This document shows positions 33,080 to 42,780 of a DNA stretch of 64,000 bases, piece after piece (position 1 is the stretch's first letter; every line of letters starts with the position of its first letter). The notes beneath the pieces were generated by a model. It ran no database searches. It had not been told where the DNA came from and was given only the letters and a program-made list of their open reading frames with translations. The position numbers and the translations under genes were made by a program. Source of the DNA: Dendrophyllia cribrosa (taxonomy: Eukaryota > Cnidaria > Anthozoa > Scleractinia > Dendrophylliidae). Location of the stretch: positions 16,729,536-16,793,535 of the forward strand of contig JAJLRJ010000005.1 of assembly GCA_024195265.1 (NCBI GenBank). Direction: 5' to 3'.

Positions 33080-33750
33080 AATTGTTTTATTATGCATATT
33101 CCTGAGCTGCACTTGTAAAGACAAGAGCGCGCACAAAAAAGTGATCAATGCACAGCAGTCAACTTGTAAGTAAACAACTTACGTCACTTCTGCATGCATA
33201 AAACTATTGTCTGTAGGTATGACGTCACTTCTACATATATAAAATGCATTGTCTGTACGTAACAGAAACAGCAAGCAATAATTAGCTGCGTGCTTATAGC
33301 CAATCAAAATCGAGCTAGTGACACCAATGTATAATAATACATATTAACTAGTAGTAATCATAGATTATAGTGCGTCTCCTTATCCCGTGGCACCCCGTCT
33401 TGACCTAGTACCTCAGTTTCGTGAATTAATTCAGCCACTGTTTAAAAGGGCTATGTAGCAAGATATGTCACGCAGGCAAAAACGTCGGGCCGACATCAAA
33501 CAAATTCACGCTATAGCCGTGGGATAGGGCAAAATCCTGCAGTGTTGTGTACTCCGAAAGGTCTCAGATTTTTCCGACATATAAATAGTATATTTGTCTT
33601 GATATCATTTCGGTTATTTCTCCGATTCTGAAATCATACTCCTCAGTACATGTACTAACACCGGAACCGGAAATGAGAAATTTCTGAGAAAGCCTGAAAA
33701 AGTGCTCCCGTGACAGAGATAAACTTTTTGATGGAGCATGAAATCGACGA
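33080..33750. other. Non-coding stretch
   Basis: Two related segments, (c)ttacgtcacttctgcatgcataaaa and gacgtcacttctacatatataaaa, occur at 33178 and 33221 and may be a small tandem duplication. No gene supported. Confidence 0.45.
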
Positions 33751-33754
33751 TTAA

Positions 33755-35597
33755 GGTGACTCGACCCAGTTTTTTTGGGGGGGTATCATCCTACTTTGAA
33801 GCTCTCTGGTATCCCCACCTTTACTTTTATCATAAGTCTATCACATAGAATGGATAACATATAGATCAATCTACAATATAATATAAAATATTTGGCGATC
33901 GGAGTAAATGTCACGTGGTTATAATGCCACGCCCCTTTGAGGTCTGAGTCGAAAATCTGCTGTTACCGGCATTTTTTCGTGGAAATCTCTCGGCTACACA
34001 TAGTGCGCATTAGTGCCTTGCGCTGAGCAGAGTTTCACCAACATCGCAAAGACACAATTCGAGAAATTCAGTGGTTTCCAAATTTAGGTCATAATTTAAG
34101 CGAAAATGATAAGCAAACTTTACACGATTATATCCAATAAACTATGAAACTTATCCCTTTATTTTGGGGATCGTTATAACAGATGAGTCCTTGCAAGTCA
34201 GCAAAAAGCTTTAGGGCCTTGTAAATGCGCGCGATTTCGAGCAAAGGAAACATATAGAAATTATAGTTTTAGCTATTTGTTGACGTTTGTCAGCGTTTAA
34301 GAGTCCTTCTCACGAAAAAAGCATTTTCTTAAAAATTCGTAGTGTTTTTTTTCCTTCAAATTTTTCAGGGCCACAATTGATTAACTAACTGCCCGGATTC
34401 TGAATTTCATGGTCATTGAAAAACTGTGACATTATCTTCTATAAGCCTAAAGTTGAGTAAACATTGAAGATTTTTAGCGTTTTGGCTGAGTTTGTGCTCT
34501 GGGAGTTGTCTATTGTTTCTAGTCTGTCATTATACAGCATTCTTGTTCAGCACGCGTGCAATGACTACGCTTGGCTGACTTCCGAATGCTCACCGAGATA
34601 TGGTAATTGGTATGAAAAAATAGAAGGGATTCCCGTCACATAACGTCTGCAGCCAGGAGTGTACATCATGCCGAGAATTGATTAAAAATCATGCGTTAAA
34701 CCTCTATGATGTATCACGCGATCGCCTGTCTCAGGCCGTACCAAAATTACCATATCTCGGTGAGCATTCGGAAGTCAGCCAAGCGTAGTCATTGCACGCG
34801 TGCTGAACAAGAATGCTGTATAATGACAGACTAGAAACAATAGACAACTCCCAGAGCACAAACTCAGCCAAAACGCTAAAAATCTTCAATGTTTACTCAA
34901 CTTTGGGCTTATAGAAGATAATGTCACAGTTTTTCAATGACCATGAAATTCAGAATCCGGGCAGTTAGTTAATCAATTGTGGCCCTGAAAAATTTGAAGG
35001 AAAAAAAAACTACGAATTTTTAAGAAAATGCTTTTTTCGTGAGTAGGACTCTTAAACGCTGACAAACGTCAACAAATAGCTAAAACTATAATTTCTATAT
35101 GTTTCCTTTGCTCGAAATCGCGCGCATTTACAAGGCCCTAAAGCTTTTTGCTGACTTGCAAGGACTCATCTGTTATAACGATCCCTAAAATAAAGGGATA
35201 AGTCTCATAGTTTATTAGATATAATCGTGTAAAGTTTGCTTATCATTTTCGCTTAAATTATGACCTAAATTTGGAAACCACTGAATTTCTCGAATTGTGT
35301 CTTTGCGATGTTGGTGAAATTCTGCTAAGCGTAAGGCATTAATGCGCACTATGTGTAGCCGAGAGATTTCCACGAAAAAATGCCGGTAACAGCAGATTTT
35401 CGACTCAGACCTCAAAGGGGCGTGGCATTATAACCACGTGACATTTACTCCGATCGCCAAATATTTTATATTATATTGTAGATTGATCTATATGTTATCC
35501 ATTCTATGTGTTAGACTTATGATAAAAGTAAAGGTGTGGATACCAGATAGATTCAAAGTAGGATGGTAACCCCCTGAAAAAACTGGGTCGAGTCACC
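33755..35597. mobile_element. TTAA-flanked long-arm foldback transposon (1,843 bp)
   Basis: Arms 33755-34612 and about 34738-35597, each about 860 bp, are reverse complements at roughly 95 percent by eye. They surround about 125 bp of unique centre. Ends read ggtgactcgacccag, flanked by TTAA on both sides (33751-33754 and 35598-35601), which suggests a piggyBac or Kolobok relative. Each arm carries a mirror copy of a short frame (positions 33940-34140 and 35215-35415) ending NLSENDKQTLHDYI, perhaps a remnant of a parent gene. No transposase domain is seen. Confidence 0.85.
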
Positions 35598-35601
35598 TTA
35601 A

Positions 35602-36210
35602 GTCACGCAACATTCAACGTGAATTTCGCATGATTTTTCGGATAAAATTACAACTACCAATTGCAAGTAAGACACAAGACTGTTGAATATAATTCCTTTG
35701 TTAGCTAGACAAATTTTAGTCACAAAACTGCGAAATCTTTAGTCGCAAATGCGCCCGATACAGGCGCAATTTCGAGCACTGTAAAGTTAATCTGCGTTCG
35801 CCTGGCGCGGCCGGTCAGTGAATTATTGCTACAAGACATACAGCGAATTGCACCGTACCGTAGAACGTCGCGAAGAACGACGTCGGTATTTAGGTGAAAG
35901 CTTCCCAAATCAGATAGAGAACCACAGGAAAATCAAGATAGAACATTCAAAACATATCAGAACGGTAGCGAGGAAAATCCGATAACTTCTTGCTTGATTC
36001 CAAAGAGACCCAACAACTGACTTGGTCCGGAGAAGAACCGTCGTCCAATTTTTCCACTGCGCACTTTTAGTAGGCATTGAAATATTGAGCCGTTCGATTC
36101 CAAAATCGGGAAAAATATCCGAAACTAAATCAAGACAAATAGATTATTCACATGTGACATTTCGGAACCCCAAGCTCCCCAGGATGATGCCTGATTTTCA
36201 CGCGCTGGGA
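35602..36210. other. Non-coding stretch
   Basis: No supported gene or complete mobile element. Confidence 0.45.
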
Positions 36211-36375
36211 ATGCTGGATACTATTGTGACGTTTCAAGATGGCGCAGATTTGGTACCGACACTTTTCTCGATTCGTTCCGCCTAGACGACGCGCTAAGCA
36301 TGCTGGATACTATTGTGACGTTTCAAGATGGCGCAGATTTGGTACCGACACTTTTCTCGATTCATTCCGCCTAGC
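36211..36375 (+). repeat. 87-bp tandem duplication
   Basis: Segment starting atgctggatactattgtgac at 36211 recurs at 36299 with almost no change, through cgattc(g/a)ttccgcctag. Non-coding. Confidence 0.85.
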
Positions 36376-36441
36376 CGACAAGATTAGGAAGCGTCTCCTT
36401 CGTCGACGCAATAAGTTACCTATACCAAACTACGTCATCAT

Positions 36442-36747
36442 GTTATCTACTGCATAACATGTACTTTTTGCAAAAAGATATACATTGGCGAAACAGGGAG
36501 GAGACTGGGCGACCGTTTTCGTGAACATCTCCGAGACGTTGAAAAAAATGACAAAGACGCATCCAAACCAGTCGCGCGCCATTTTAATCTTTCTAACCAT
36601 TCTAAACAACACATGACAATCTGCGGCCTTTCCTTACACCAGGGTAACACAGAAAGCCGTAAAAACCTAGAACAAAAAATCATCTTTCAAATCGGCACAC
36701 TCAAACCCCACGGAATCAACGAACGCTTTTCATTCATTCACAACTAA
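36442..36747 (+). CDS. GIY-YIG endonuclease domain of Penelope-like element (partial)
   Basis: One hundred and one codons to TAA at 36745-36747, no internal stop. Motifs in order: VIYCITCTFC (zinc-like Cys pair), KIYIGETGRRLGDRFREH (the YIG core, catalytic Arg and His), HFNLSNHS, NLEQKIIFQIGTLKPHGINE (catalytic Glu, then Asn). In Penelope elements this domain nicks the target DNA to prime reverse transcription. The reverse transcriptase upstream is missing, so this is a fragment without its own start. The domain itself keeps all the key residues I can name, suggesting a recent insertion. Confidence 0.9.
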   Translation, partial: VIYCITCTFCKKIYIGETGRRLGDRFREHLRDVEKNDKDASKPVARHFNLSNHSKQHMTICGLSLHQGNTESRKNLEQKIIFQIGTLKPHGINERFSFIHN

Positions 36748-36843
36748 TTTACATTTGTTTTTCACGTCACCAAATTTCCACCAATAGCGTAGCTCCACCG
36801 CTTACTATATAAAACCACACACTACCCACAATTCCTTGATTCG

Positions 36844-36876
36844 CTCCGACGAAGGGCTAGCGCTCGAAACGTCAGC
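36844..36876 (+). ncRNA. Hammerhead-ribozyme-like motif
   Basis: The sequence ctccgacgaagggctagcg, followed by ctcgaaacgtc, has the spacing of a hammerhead core: C-U/C-GAnGA, a stem-loop, GAAA, then GUC. Penelope-like elements are known to carry minimal hammerheads in their terminal repeats. Here stem III would have almost no loop, so self-cleavage may need a dimer. Confidence 0.5.
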
Positions 36877-36993
36877 TATTTGAATCTTTTTACGGTGGTC
36901 AATTTACCTTATCGACTCAGTCGATAAAACTAAATTCTCGTACGTCATCACCTAGGCACCTAGGCCATAGCGGGGCTTATCTTCATACTTATA

Positions 36994-37172
36994 CACCTTA
37001 TTCCAAAATGGCGGCCAATTTATTATTCTTTTATATGCATGTTAATTAGCCCTCATGGCCTCATTTTCACTTGAAAATTCTTTTGTATTTTGCACATGCT
37101 GACGAGGCCAAGAGGGCTAATTTACATGGAAATAAAAGAATAATAAAATGGCCGCCATTTTGGAATAAGGTG
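36994..37172. mobile_element. TA-flanked MITE (179 bp)
   Basis: Inverted repeats of about 75 bp begin caccttattccaaaatggcg, with TA on each side (36992-36993 and 37173-37174). The related sequence at 25075-25100 (reverse complement) lacks it, confirming the ends. Confidence 0.85.
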
Positions 37173-37185
37173 TATACTACTACTT

Positions 37186-37382
37186 TCGCCCCGAGAAACA
37201 TTCACTAGCGGAAGCAAAACTCGCAAGAAACGTCTCGCAAGACACCGCGTGCATTGTTTACATCTTCTCTCGGCGGTGAATTTTTGCACCCAAAGTTTCA
37301 GTTGGCTGTTCTGTTCCTTCAACTTCACGAAATAAAAATTAATGAAAGGCAAACAACCGAAAGAAGTGAAATTAATTGGGAA
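37186..37382 (+). repeat. Dispersed repeat R3, copy 2
   Basis: Matches 23794-23959, with extra bases near 37226 and 37285. Lies directly after the MITE at 36994-37172. Confidence 0.8.
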
Positions 37383-38160
37383 TCCTACCACGCTTATATT
37401 TCTTCCTTCGCTGTCCACTGTTCACTTCTTATTAAATAAGCGCTGTGCATCATTCGTCCAAATTATCTTCTTCATGTTCGTTTGAACATGTTTAGCGGGT
37501 TTCGGTCATGAAGGTATCGTAGAATTAATCGCGAGTGTCAAATACTTTCGCAGTGTCTTCTTGAGTAATTTCTTTACGCATATTGAATATGAAAACTGTT
37601 AGATGCAACAGAGAAAACAACTCGCACTTTGTGACGTTCGCCTCGCATCAACAAACAACAGGTGTACTCCACCGCGGTTAAACGAGAGAAATTTGCAAAA
37701 GTTAACCAAAGTACTTCAAAGTTAAGGTTGTCATTTTCACTGTTTATTAAAAGTTTCATATATTGACAATACACTGTCAACTCACTAAACGTTTTGAAAG
37801 TTTACTAAAAAAAGTTCTAAGCGTTTGAAAACTATGAACCGCAGAACTGTCGGCGCCATTTGCCAACACAATTTTGCTCAGGCACGAAGCGTTTTGATCA
37901 GTTTTCAACGATCGAAAAGAAGCTCGTTATTTTGAGCCGGAAAGATGAAAAGATAGTTACATAAACTAATTATTTTATACATCCTTGCCCACGTTTCCAC
38001 TTAATACTAAATGAATCCCACCAAATAAAACGAAAAACGCCTCGGACGTGTGACCGCGGTGAAGGTTTGAACAATCCCGCCATCCCCAGAGTTGCGCAAT
38101 ACTGCACATTTGTGGACGACCAAACTGCATTTTAATACTTGGTCGCTCCGCCCAAGTAAA
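37383..38160. other. Non-coding stretch
   Basis: No supported gene or mobile element. Confidence 0.45.
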
Positions 38161-38452
38161 AATAGTGCAATTTGGGAATACATCGCACTGCTGAGAAAAA
38201 GATGCGATTTAGAGCAAAAAACAGTGAGATTCGGGAATAAATCGCACTGCTGAGAAAAAGATGCAATTTGGAGCAAAAAATAGTGCGATTCGGGAATAAA
38301 TTGCACTGCTGAGAGGTCGCTTACGGGAAGTGGTCGCTCTGAGAGAGTTGACTGTAGTTGACTAGAGTGGTTTAAAATAATGCACTTTGTGATTGACTAA
38401 AAAATACTGTTCCACGCTTGCTTGCACAGGTATTCGCATCAAGATCAAATCA
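38161..38452 (+). repeat. Tandem 58-bp units and left copy of a 250-bp direct repeat
   Basis: Three units of about 58 bp (gcactgctgagaaaaagatgc with gattcgggaataaat) are followed by unique sequence ending caagatcaaatcaaa. From about 38197 to 38452 it is nearly identical to 40051-40310. Confidence 0.85.
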
Positions 38453-39645
38453 AAATTAATGGTAACTATAAATATGCCTTTACTTGTATATGTAACAAAA
38501 TCACAGGTTTTTAAACCTGAAACAGCCATGCAAGTCTGAACTTAAAAGTAATGAATGTGATTTTCATCAAGAAAATACTTTCCATCTTGATCTTTTTTAC
38601 CACCAACACTGGGTAGCAGGAATGCAATTTTTGGGTCAAGGTCTTTCCCTTTAAATGGGCATTTGAACTCTACCACTGAAGGGTCACAACACTGGCATTT
38701 CCTCGTGCCATCAAGACTAGCCCCTATCCAGGAATATTGTCTACCTATTAGGAGGCCTGGCTCTTCAAGCTCAAATGAAGAATGCTGTTTTTCACTTAAT
38801 TTTGAGTAGAAAAATTTTGCATTCTGCTCTTCTTTTATCCCATATTTTATGGCTTCAGGATAGACCTGGTTTTCTTCACACTCTTTTTTGTCAGTGAAAT
38901 TTTTTACAGTAAGTGATACATCAGTAAGAGGATTTTTTTCTAAAGTTTTTTTGTCTTGTATAAAGTGATTTAATTTTTTTACCAGTAACTAAAAGGTGTC
39001 TCATCTCGTGCCAGGTTTTGTTCTTGTGTTGTCCCACAGTAGCTTGATTGATTTCCATTATGTCATTGTCTGAAAATGTCAAGGCTTTCAGAAACTCTTC
39101 AGCAAAATTAAACATATTGTTCTCTGAAAGCTTATCACGATTTGCCTTGACATAGTCTTTAGCTTGTGATGATACATACAGATGTGAAATATTGTGTTCA
39201 GACTGTGGAGGAGTGTTTTCAATATCATCAAAGTCATTTGAAGTTAGTAAAAAAATCAAGAATGCCAGAGCAGGGATCTATTTTTCTGAGTTTCTTTGCA
39301 AAGTCAATTTTTCTTGAATAGTTGTTTCCTCTCTTTGTTTTCTGTTGGCCTGACCTTTGGAGCAGGTCTTTTAGTTTTAGTCAAGTCGTACCCTCTCATG
39401 TACAGTGTTGGTGTAGGACATTCAGGGGTTCTATAACCTCTTACAAAATGATTTGAGCAGACCTTTGTACTCTTTGTCACCTTAAATTGATCACGATTTA
39501 TAGCTCTGGCCCACGACAAAACATCTTTCTTATTCCTGGGCGAGTAGAATCTTAATATTCCAACGTGAGGAAGAATTTTTTGCTTCCCTGGGTACCTTCG
39601 ATCGTTATCACAACTCCACACAGCACAATGATCGCCACCAGGCAT
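38453..39645 (-). pseudogene. THAP-domain and YqaJ-nuclease gene, broken
   Basis: Minus strand from the ATG at 39645. An N-terminal THAP zinc finger shows CAVWSC, SWARAINR, CSNHFVRG and CPTPTLY in order (C2CH ligands). It is followed by a basic linker, then, after frameshifts near 39300 and 39245, a helical region (FAEEFLKALTFSDNDIMEIN) and a YqaJ-type nuclease. The nuclease part (ATVGQHKNKTWHEMRHLLVTG, then SWIGASLDG and VVEFKCPFKG) keeps the Asp and the ExK of the active site; another shift at an A run near 38945 separates the halves. THAP binds DNA and YqaJ is a lambda-exonuclease-like fold. Such pairs occur in some eukaryotic DNA transposons (ISL2EU-type has been described with a YqaJ protein; link is inference). 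At least three shifts make it non-functional. Confidence 0.75.
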
Positions 39646-40050
39646 TATTTGTATCACTGAGTTTTTTTTTTTTAAAAGATAACCAAAAAGTACTCTGTAC
39701 ACACGTAGATACAACTGAAAAAGGTTTATTGACTTATTTTCTCCCGATTTATACCTAACTTTGTGATATATTTCGAGAGCATTACGCGATGGAAATTTCA
39801 CAATTTTTCTTACGCAAGCAAGAAAGGTTATCAGTAGATTTTATCACATATTTCACGGTTATTCAAACTAAAACTTACACTTTTCACGTATCAACATTGT
39901 CCAAATCCATTTCTGATAAAATAGCGGCGAAAACGGGTCGAACTCCCTCAAGAATCGTCTTTTTGGACGTCAAAACAACTTTTCGCCATACATTCCCTTC
40001 AAGCGACTTGCAATGTTTGCCTCCTACCGATCCCAGAGAAAAAGAAAAAA

Positions 40051-40310
40051 GAGAAAAAGATGCGATTTAGAGCAAAAAACAGTGAGATTCGGGAATAAAT
40101 CGCACTGCTGAGAAAAAGATGCAATTTGGAGCAAAAAATAGTGCGATTCGGGAATAAATTGCACTGCTGAGAGGTCGCTTACGAGAAGTGGTCGCTCTGA
40201 GAGAGTTGACTGTAGTTGACTAGAGTGGTTTAAAATAATGCACTTTGTGATTGACTAAAAAATACTGTTCCACGCTTGCTTGCACAGGTATTCGCATCAA
40301 GATCAAATCA
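40051..40310 (+). repeat. Right copy of the 250-bp direct repeat
   Basis: Matches 38197-38452 with only a few substitutions. The copies bracket the THAP-YqaJ gene. Confidence 0.85.
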
Positions 40311-40639
40311 AATCAAAGTTATTCCATTGAAGTGGATTATTACCTTTTGAACAACCGGGGCCAAAGTATTATGCTGAATTAGACTAGACAACATTGAAAA
40401 TCTACAAATTAAAATTCAGATATGAAATAGTAAGCTTAACAACGATTAAGCTTAAGTCTACACGTACAACCACTGTGTCCTGTCGGGTCAGGAACTGAAA
40501 TTGAGTAAAACTGTGGCATGGAATTTTCGGCAAATGTTCATAAATGAATATTCCTTACCTAGGCCTTCATCCTAGGTCTTTATAACTAGTCAAAGTCCGC
40601 ACAAGAATTGTAAATCCGCTCGTTTGGAAATTTCAAGCC

Positions 40640-40752
40640 GCCATCTTGCAAAAACGTCACGTGTTGATTTCTAGCCAATCAGTGGCGGTTTATCTAAGCC
40701 AATCAGCAGACACTTTGTGGAGCTGCGTGGTATCCCAAAATAATAATTGGCA
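40640..40752 (+). promoter_or_regulatory. Possible promoter of the gene at 40753
   Basis: Two CCAAT-type motifs (agccaatcag at 40673-40682 and 40699-40708) and a cacgtg-like acgtcacgtg lie within 115 bp upstream of the ATG. No TATA box is clear. Proposed from position and motifs only. Confidence 0.3.
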
Positions 40753-41343
40753 ATGGCTGCAGTGCGTTCCGGAAAAAGGTATAGGCCAATACAAGAAGAT
40801 GCTCAAACGTCTAACTTGAGAAAAAAGCTCAAGGCGGACGAAGATTTATCAGCAAAAGAATGGAACCAGGTACACGAATACGTATACGTACTACTGTACA
40901 CTGAACAGACGAAACTCAAGATATCATTTCATTGTTGTTGTCCTTGAGTCATTTTAAACTTTGAGTTTCCGGTCATCTTTATTGCAGTTGCCTGCCTGCC
41001 TGCTCCGCGAATTTGATTTTCGATCGTGACGACGAGGAGAAACCCTAGCTTTGGTTACTTTTAGGTATTAACAACTGTATTTAGCGCGCGCTAAAAACCA
41101 CAATTTTAATGGTGTTTAATACAAAGCCAAAACTCTGGAGCGGCGAGGAGCCTTCTGGTCAGAAGAAACACGCTAAAGTTGAGAAGTTCTTACAAAGAGA
41201 ATTTAGGTAATACTTGAAAGGGTTTTGTAAATTCTTACTGTTTCATGTTGCAGAGGAAAGTAAATCTTGGTGAAAAAGAAACTGAAAACGCTTCAAATTC
41301 AAGATGGCAGACGCCTTCGCTCAAGGTGCCACCACTTTCCCAG
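40753..41343 (+). CDS. First two coding exons of an unknown spliced gene
   Basis: Exon 1 (40753-40869) encodes 39 residues starting MAAVRSGKRYRPI, and ends aaccag before gtacac. Exon 2 (41254-41343) starts after tgttgcag, encodes 30 residues (ending TPSLKVPPLSQ) and stops at cccag before gtaagg. Both are whole codons, so the join is phase 0 with no stop. The start is the ATG at 40753; an upstream in-frame TTG is unlikely. The protein is basic and looks disordered, as in nuclear proteins. No domain is recognised and I found no later exon. It is one of the best candidates for a host gene here. Confidence 0.6.
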
Positions 41344-41886
41344 GTAAGGTCTTGAGATTCTGTGCCGTTTCAAAGATTCTTATTTAAAAAAAATGAAGTT
41401 TGGCCAGAGGTTTTGGGATATTAATAAAACCTTAAAGGATTGACATTGGTCTAATGTAACGGTTTAGTAAACGCTGTATCAAATATAGGAAAGAAACAAA
41501 GACCGATACAGCGCACGTCTTATGAGACCCCCTGCGTGACTCAGCTCGCTAAAGGGAAATATATGCGAGAAAGCCATAGTGCACACACACAAAGATCCGT
41601 ATAAAGCAGAAATAGCACATTTTACGCTTCCCCTCCCCCCCCCCCCCCCCCCCTCCTTAACGTCCACTTAGAATTTTCACCGTCCCGACATTGCCTGGAG
41701 CGACCTTTTTTTTATAGGCGGGTAAATACAGTTTGCGAGACTACTGATGTGTGAAACAACAAACATTATTTGTAAATGGGCTTTAGAATATTTAAAAAGA
41801 CTGACAGTTCCTCGTACCTGTTTTGCTAAAACATCTTTGTGTCCACTTTGTGCCTTTTCACGGCTCTCTGTGGCACTTCTATAGGA
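41344..41886. other. Probable intron sequence with C run
   Basis: No coding sequence seen. A C run lies at 41636-41653. If the exon pair at 40753-41343 is real, this is intron. Confidence 0.4.
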
Positions 41887-41890
41887 TTAA

Positions 41891-42272
41891 AGGAGCTATG
41901 TCATGGTGATTTTGAGGTTTTCGGGTCAAAACCGTCCCAAATTAAAACTAAGTACCTTTGTCGTGCACGAAATGCTTAAAGAACACTAACAGGAAGATAT
42001 CAAGTGAATTTTAGCAGAACAAATAAACCATAATTGGAGTTTTAGCGAATTTTCTAAGACACAAGCGATAAACTTGAAAAAATTGGCCCAATTTTTTAAA
42101 GATACAATCCATTTCCATCCTGGCCATCTGCAGCCCAAGACACTTATTTTTACTTTTAGAGCACTAGTAGAATAATTTTAAACAAAACTGGATTCTTAGT
42201 TTTGGAATTTCACTGATATAAAGATGTATTTTGGCTTTTTAAAGTAACGCTAAAAATGGTGACATAGCCCCT
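41891..42272. mobile_element. TTAA-flanked MITE (382 bp)
   Basis: Ends agg(a/g)gctatgtca are inverted and flanked by TTAA (41887-41890 and 42273-42276). Non-coding interior. Differs in end sequence from the foldback at 33755-35597. Confidence 0.7.
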
Positions 42273-42436
42273 TTAAAAACTAACAATTTTGTACTTGCTC
42301 CAAATGCCCCTACGCTAACGTCCAAATCTCCTAACCCTCCCCCCCCCCCCCCCCCCCCCCCCAAACGTCCAGTGGACGTTAAGCGGGGAACTTGTGAATA
42401 TGTCGACGGCCCCTAAAGGAGGTGGAGAAACTGATC

Positions 42437-42780
42437 TACAATACAATATACAATACAATATCCTTTATTAGTTTTCCCAAATGGGATCTTCCAAACTAAT
42501 AAATACAATAAATAAAATGTAGAAATAGAAATTACAATAATGGAAATGACTTACAAAACCAATACTATTACAAAGATAAAAAATTTTGAGTTGCTCAGAG
42601 AAATTAAGAAGAAAATCTGGGAAGAAAGTGTTCATTCCCTTCCAAGCCTTCGCAAGGTATTGAAAAGTGCAAGCGGTGGATCGTGTCTTCTTCTCTGCAG
42701 TTCTGCACGACTCTTTCCTCATGTTTTTAATGCCATTTGTTCCTTCAATATGTTTTGAATGGCTATTCTACATTTAGCTG
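42437..42780 (-). pseudogene. LINE 3' end fragment, minus strand
   Basis: Read on the minus strand, it ends with atcccatttgggaaaactaa and a TATTGTAT-type tail (42437-42470), like the 3' end of the LINE at 17292-18775. The frame upstream (ACTFQYLAKAWKGMNTFFPD) resembles the degenerate C-terminus of such elements. Short, so the call is moderate. Confidence 0.5.

Larger units (their letters stand above)
36441..36940 (+). mobile_element. 5'-truncated Penelope-like retroelement (500 bp)
   Basis: Only the 3' end of a Penelope-like element: an open GIY-YIG endonuclease segment (36442-36747), then a 3' region with a hammerhead-like motif (36844-36876) and a terminal hairpin (ttatcgactcagtcgataa, 36909-36927). 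It is flanked by the perfect 10-bp duplication tacgtcatca (36431-36440 and 36941-36950). The empty site exists in reverse complement at 25100-25165. Sharp 5' truncation plus target duplication fits target-primed insertion. Confidence 0.9.

Noticed and set aside
39789..40070. 93-residue plus-strand protein upstream of the THAP-YqaJ gene
   Set aside because: Runs from the opposite strand of the gene's 5' flank into the direct repeat; no domain seen.
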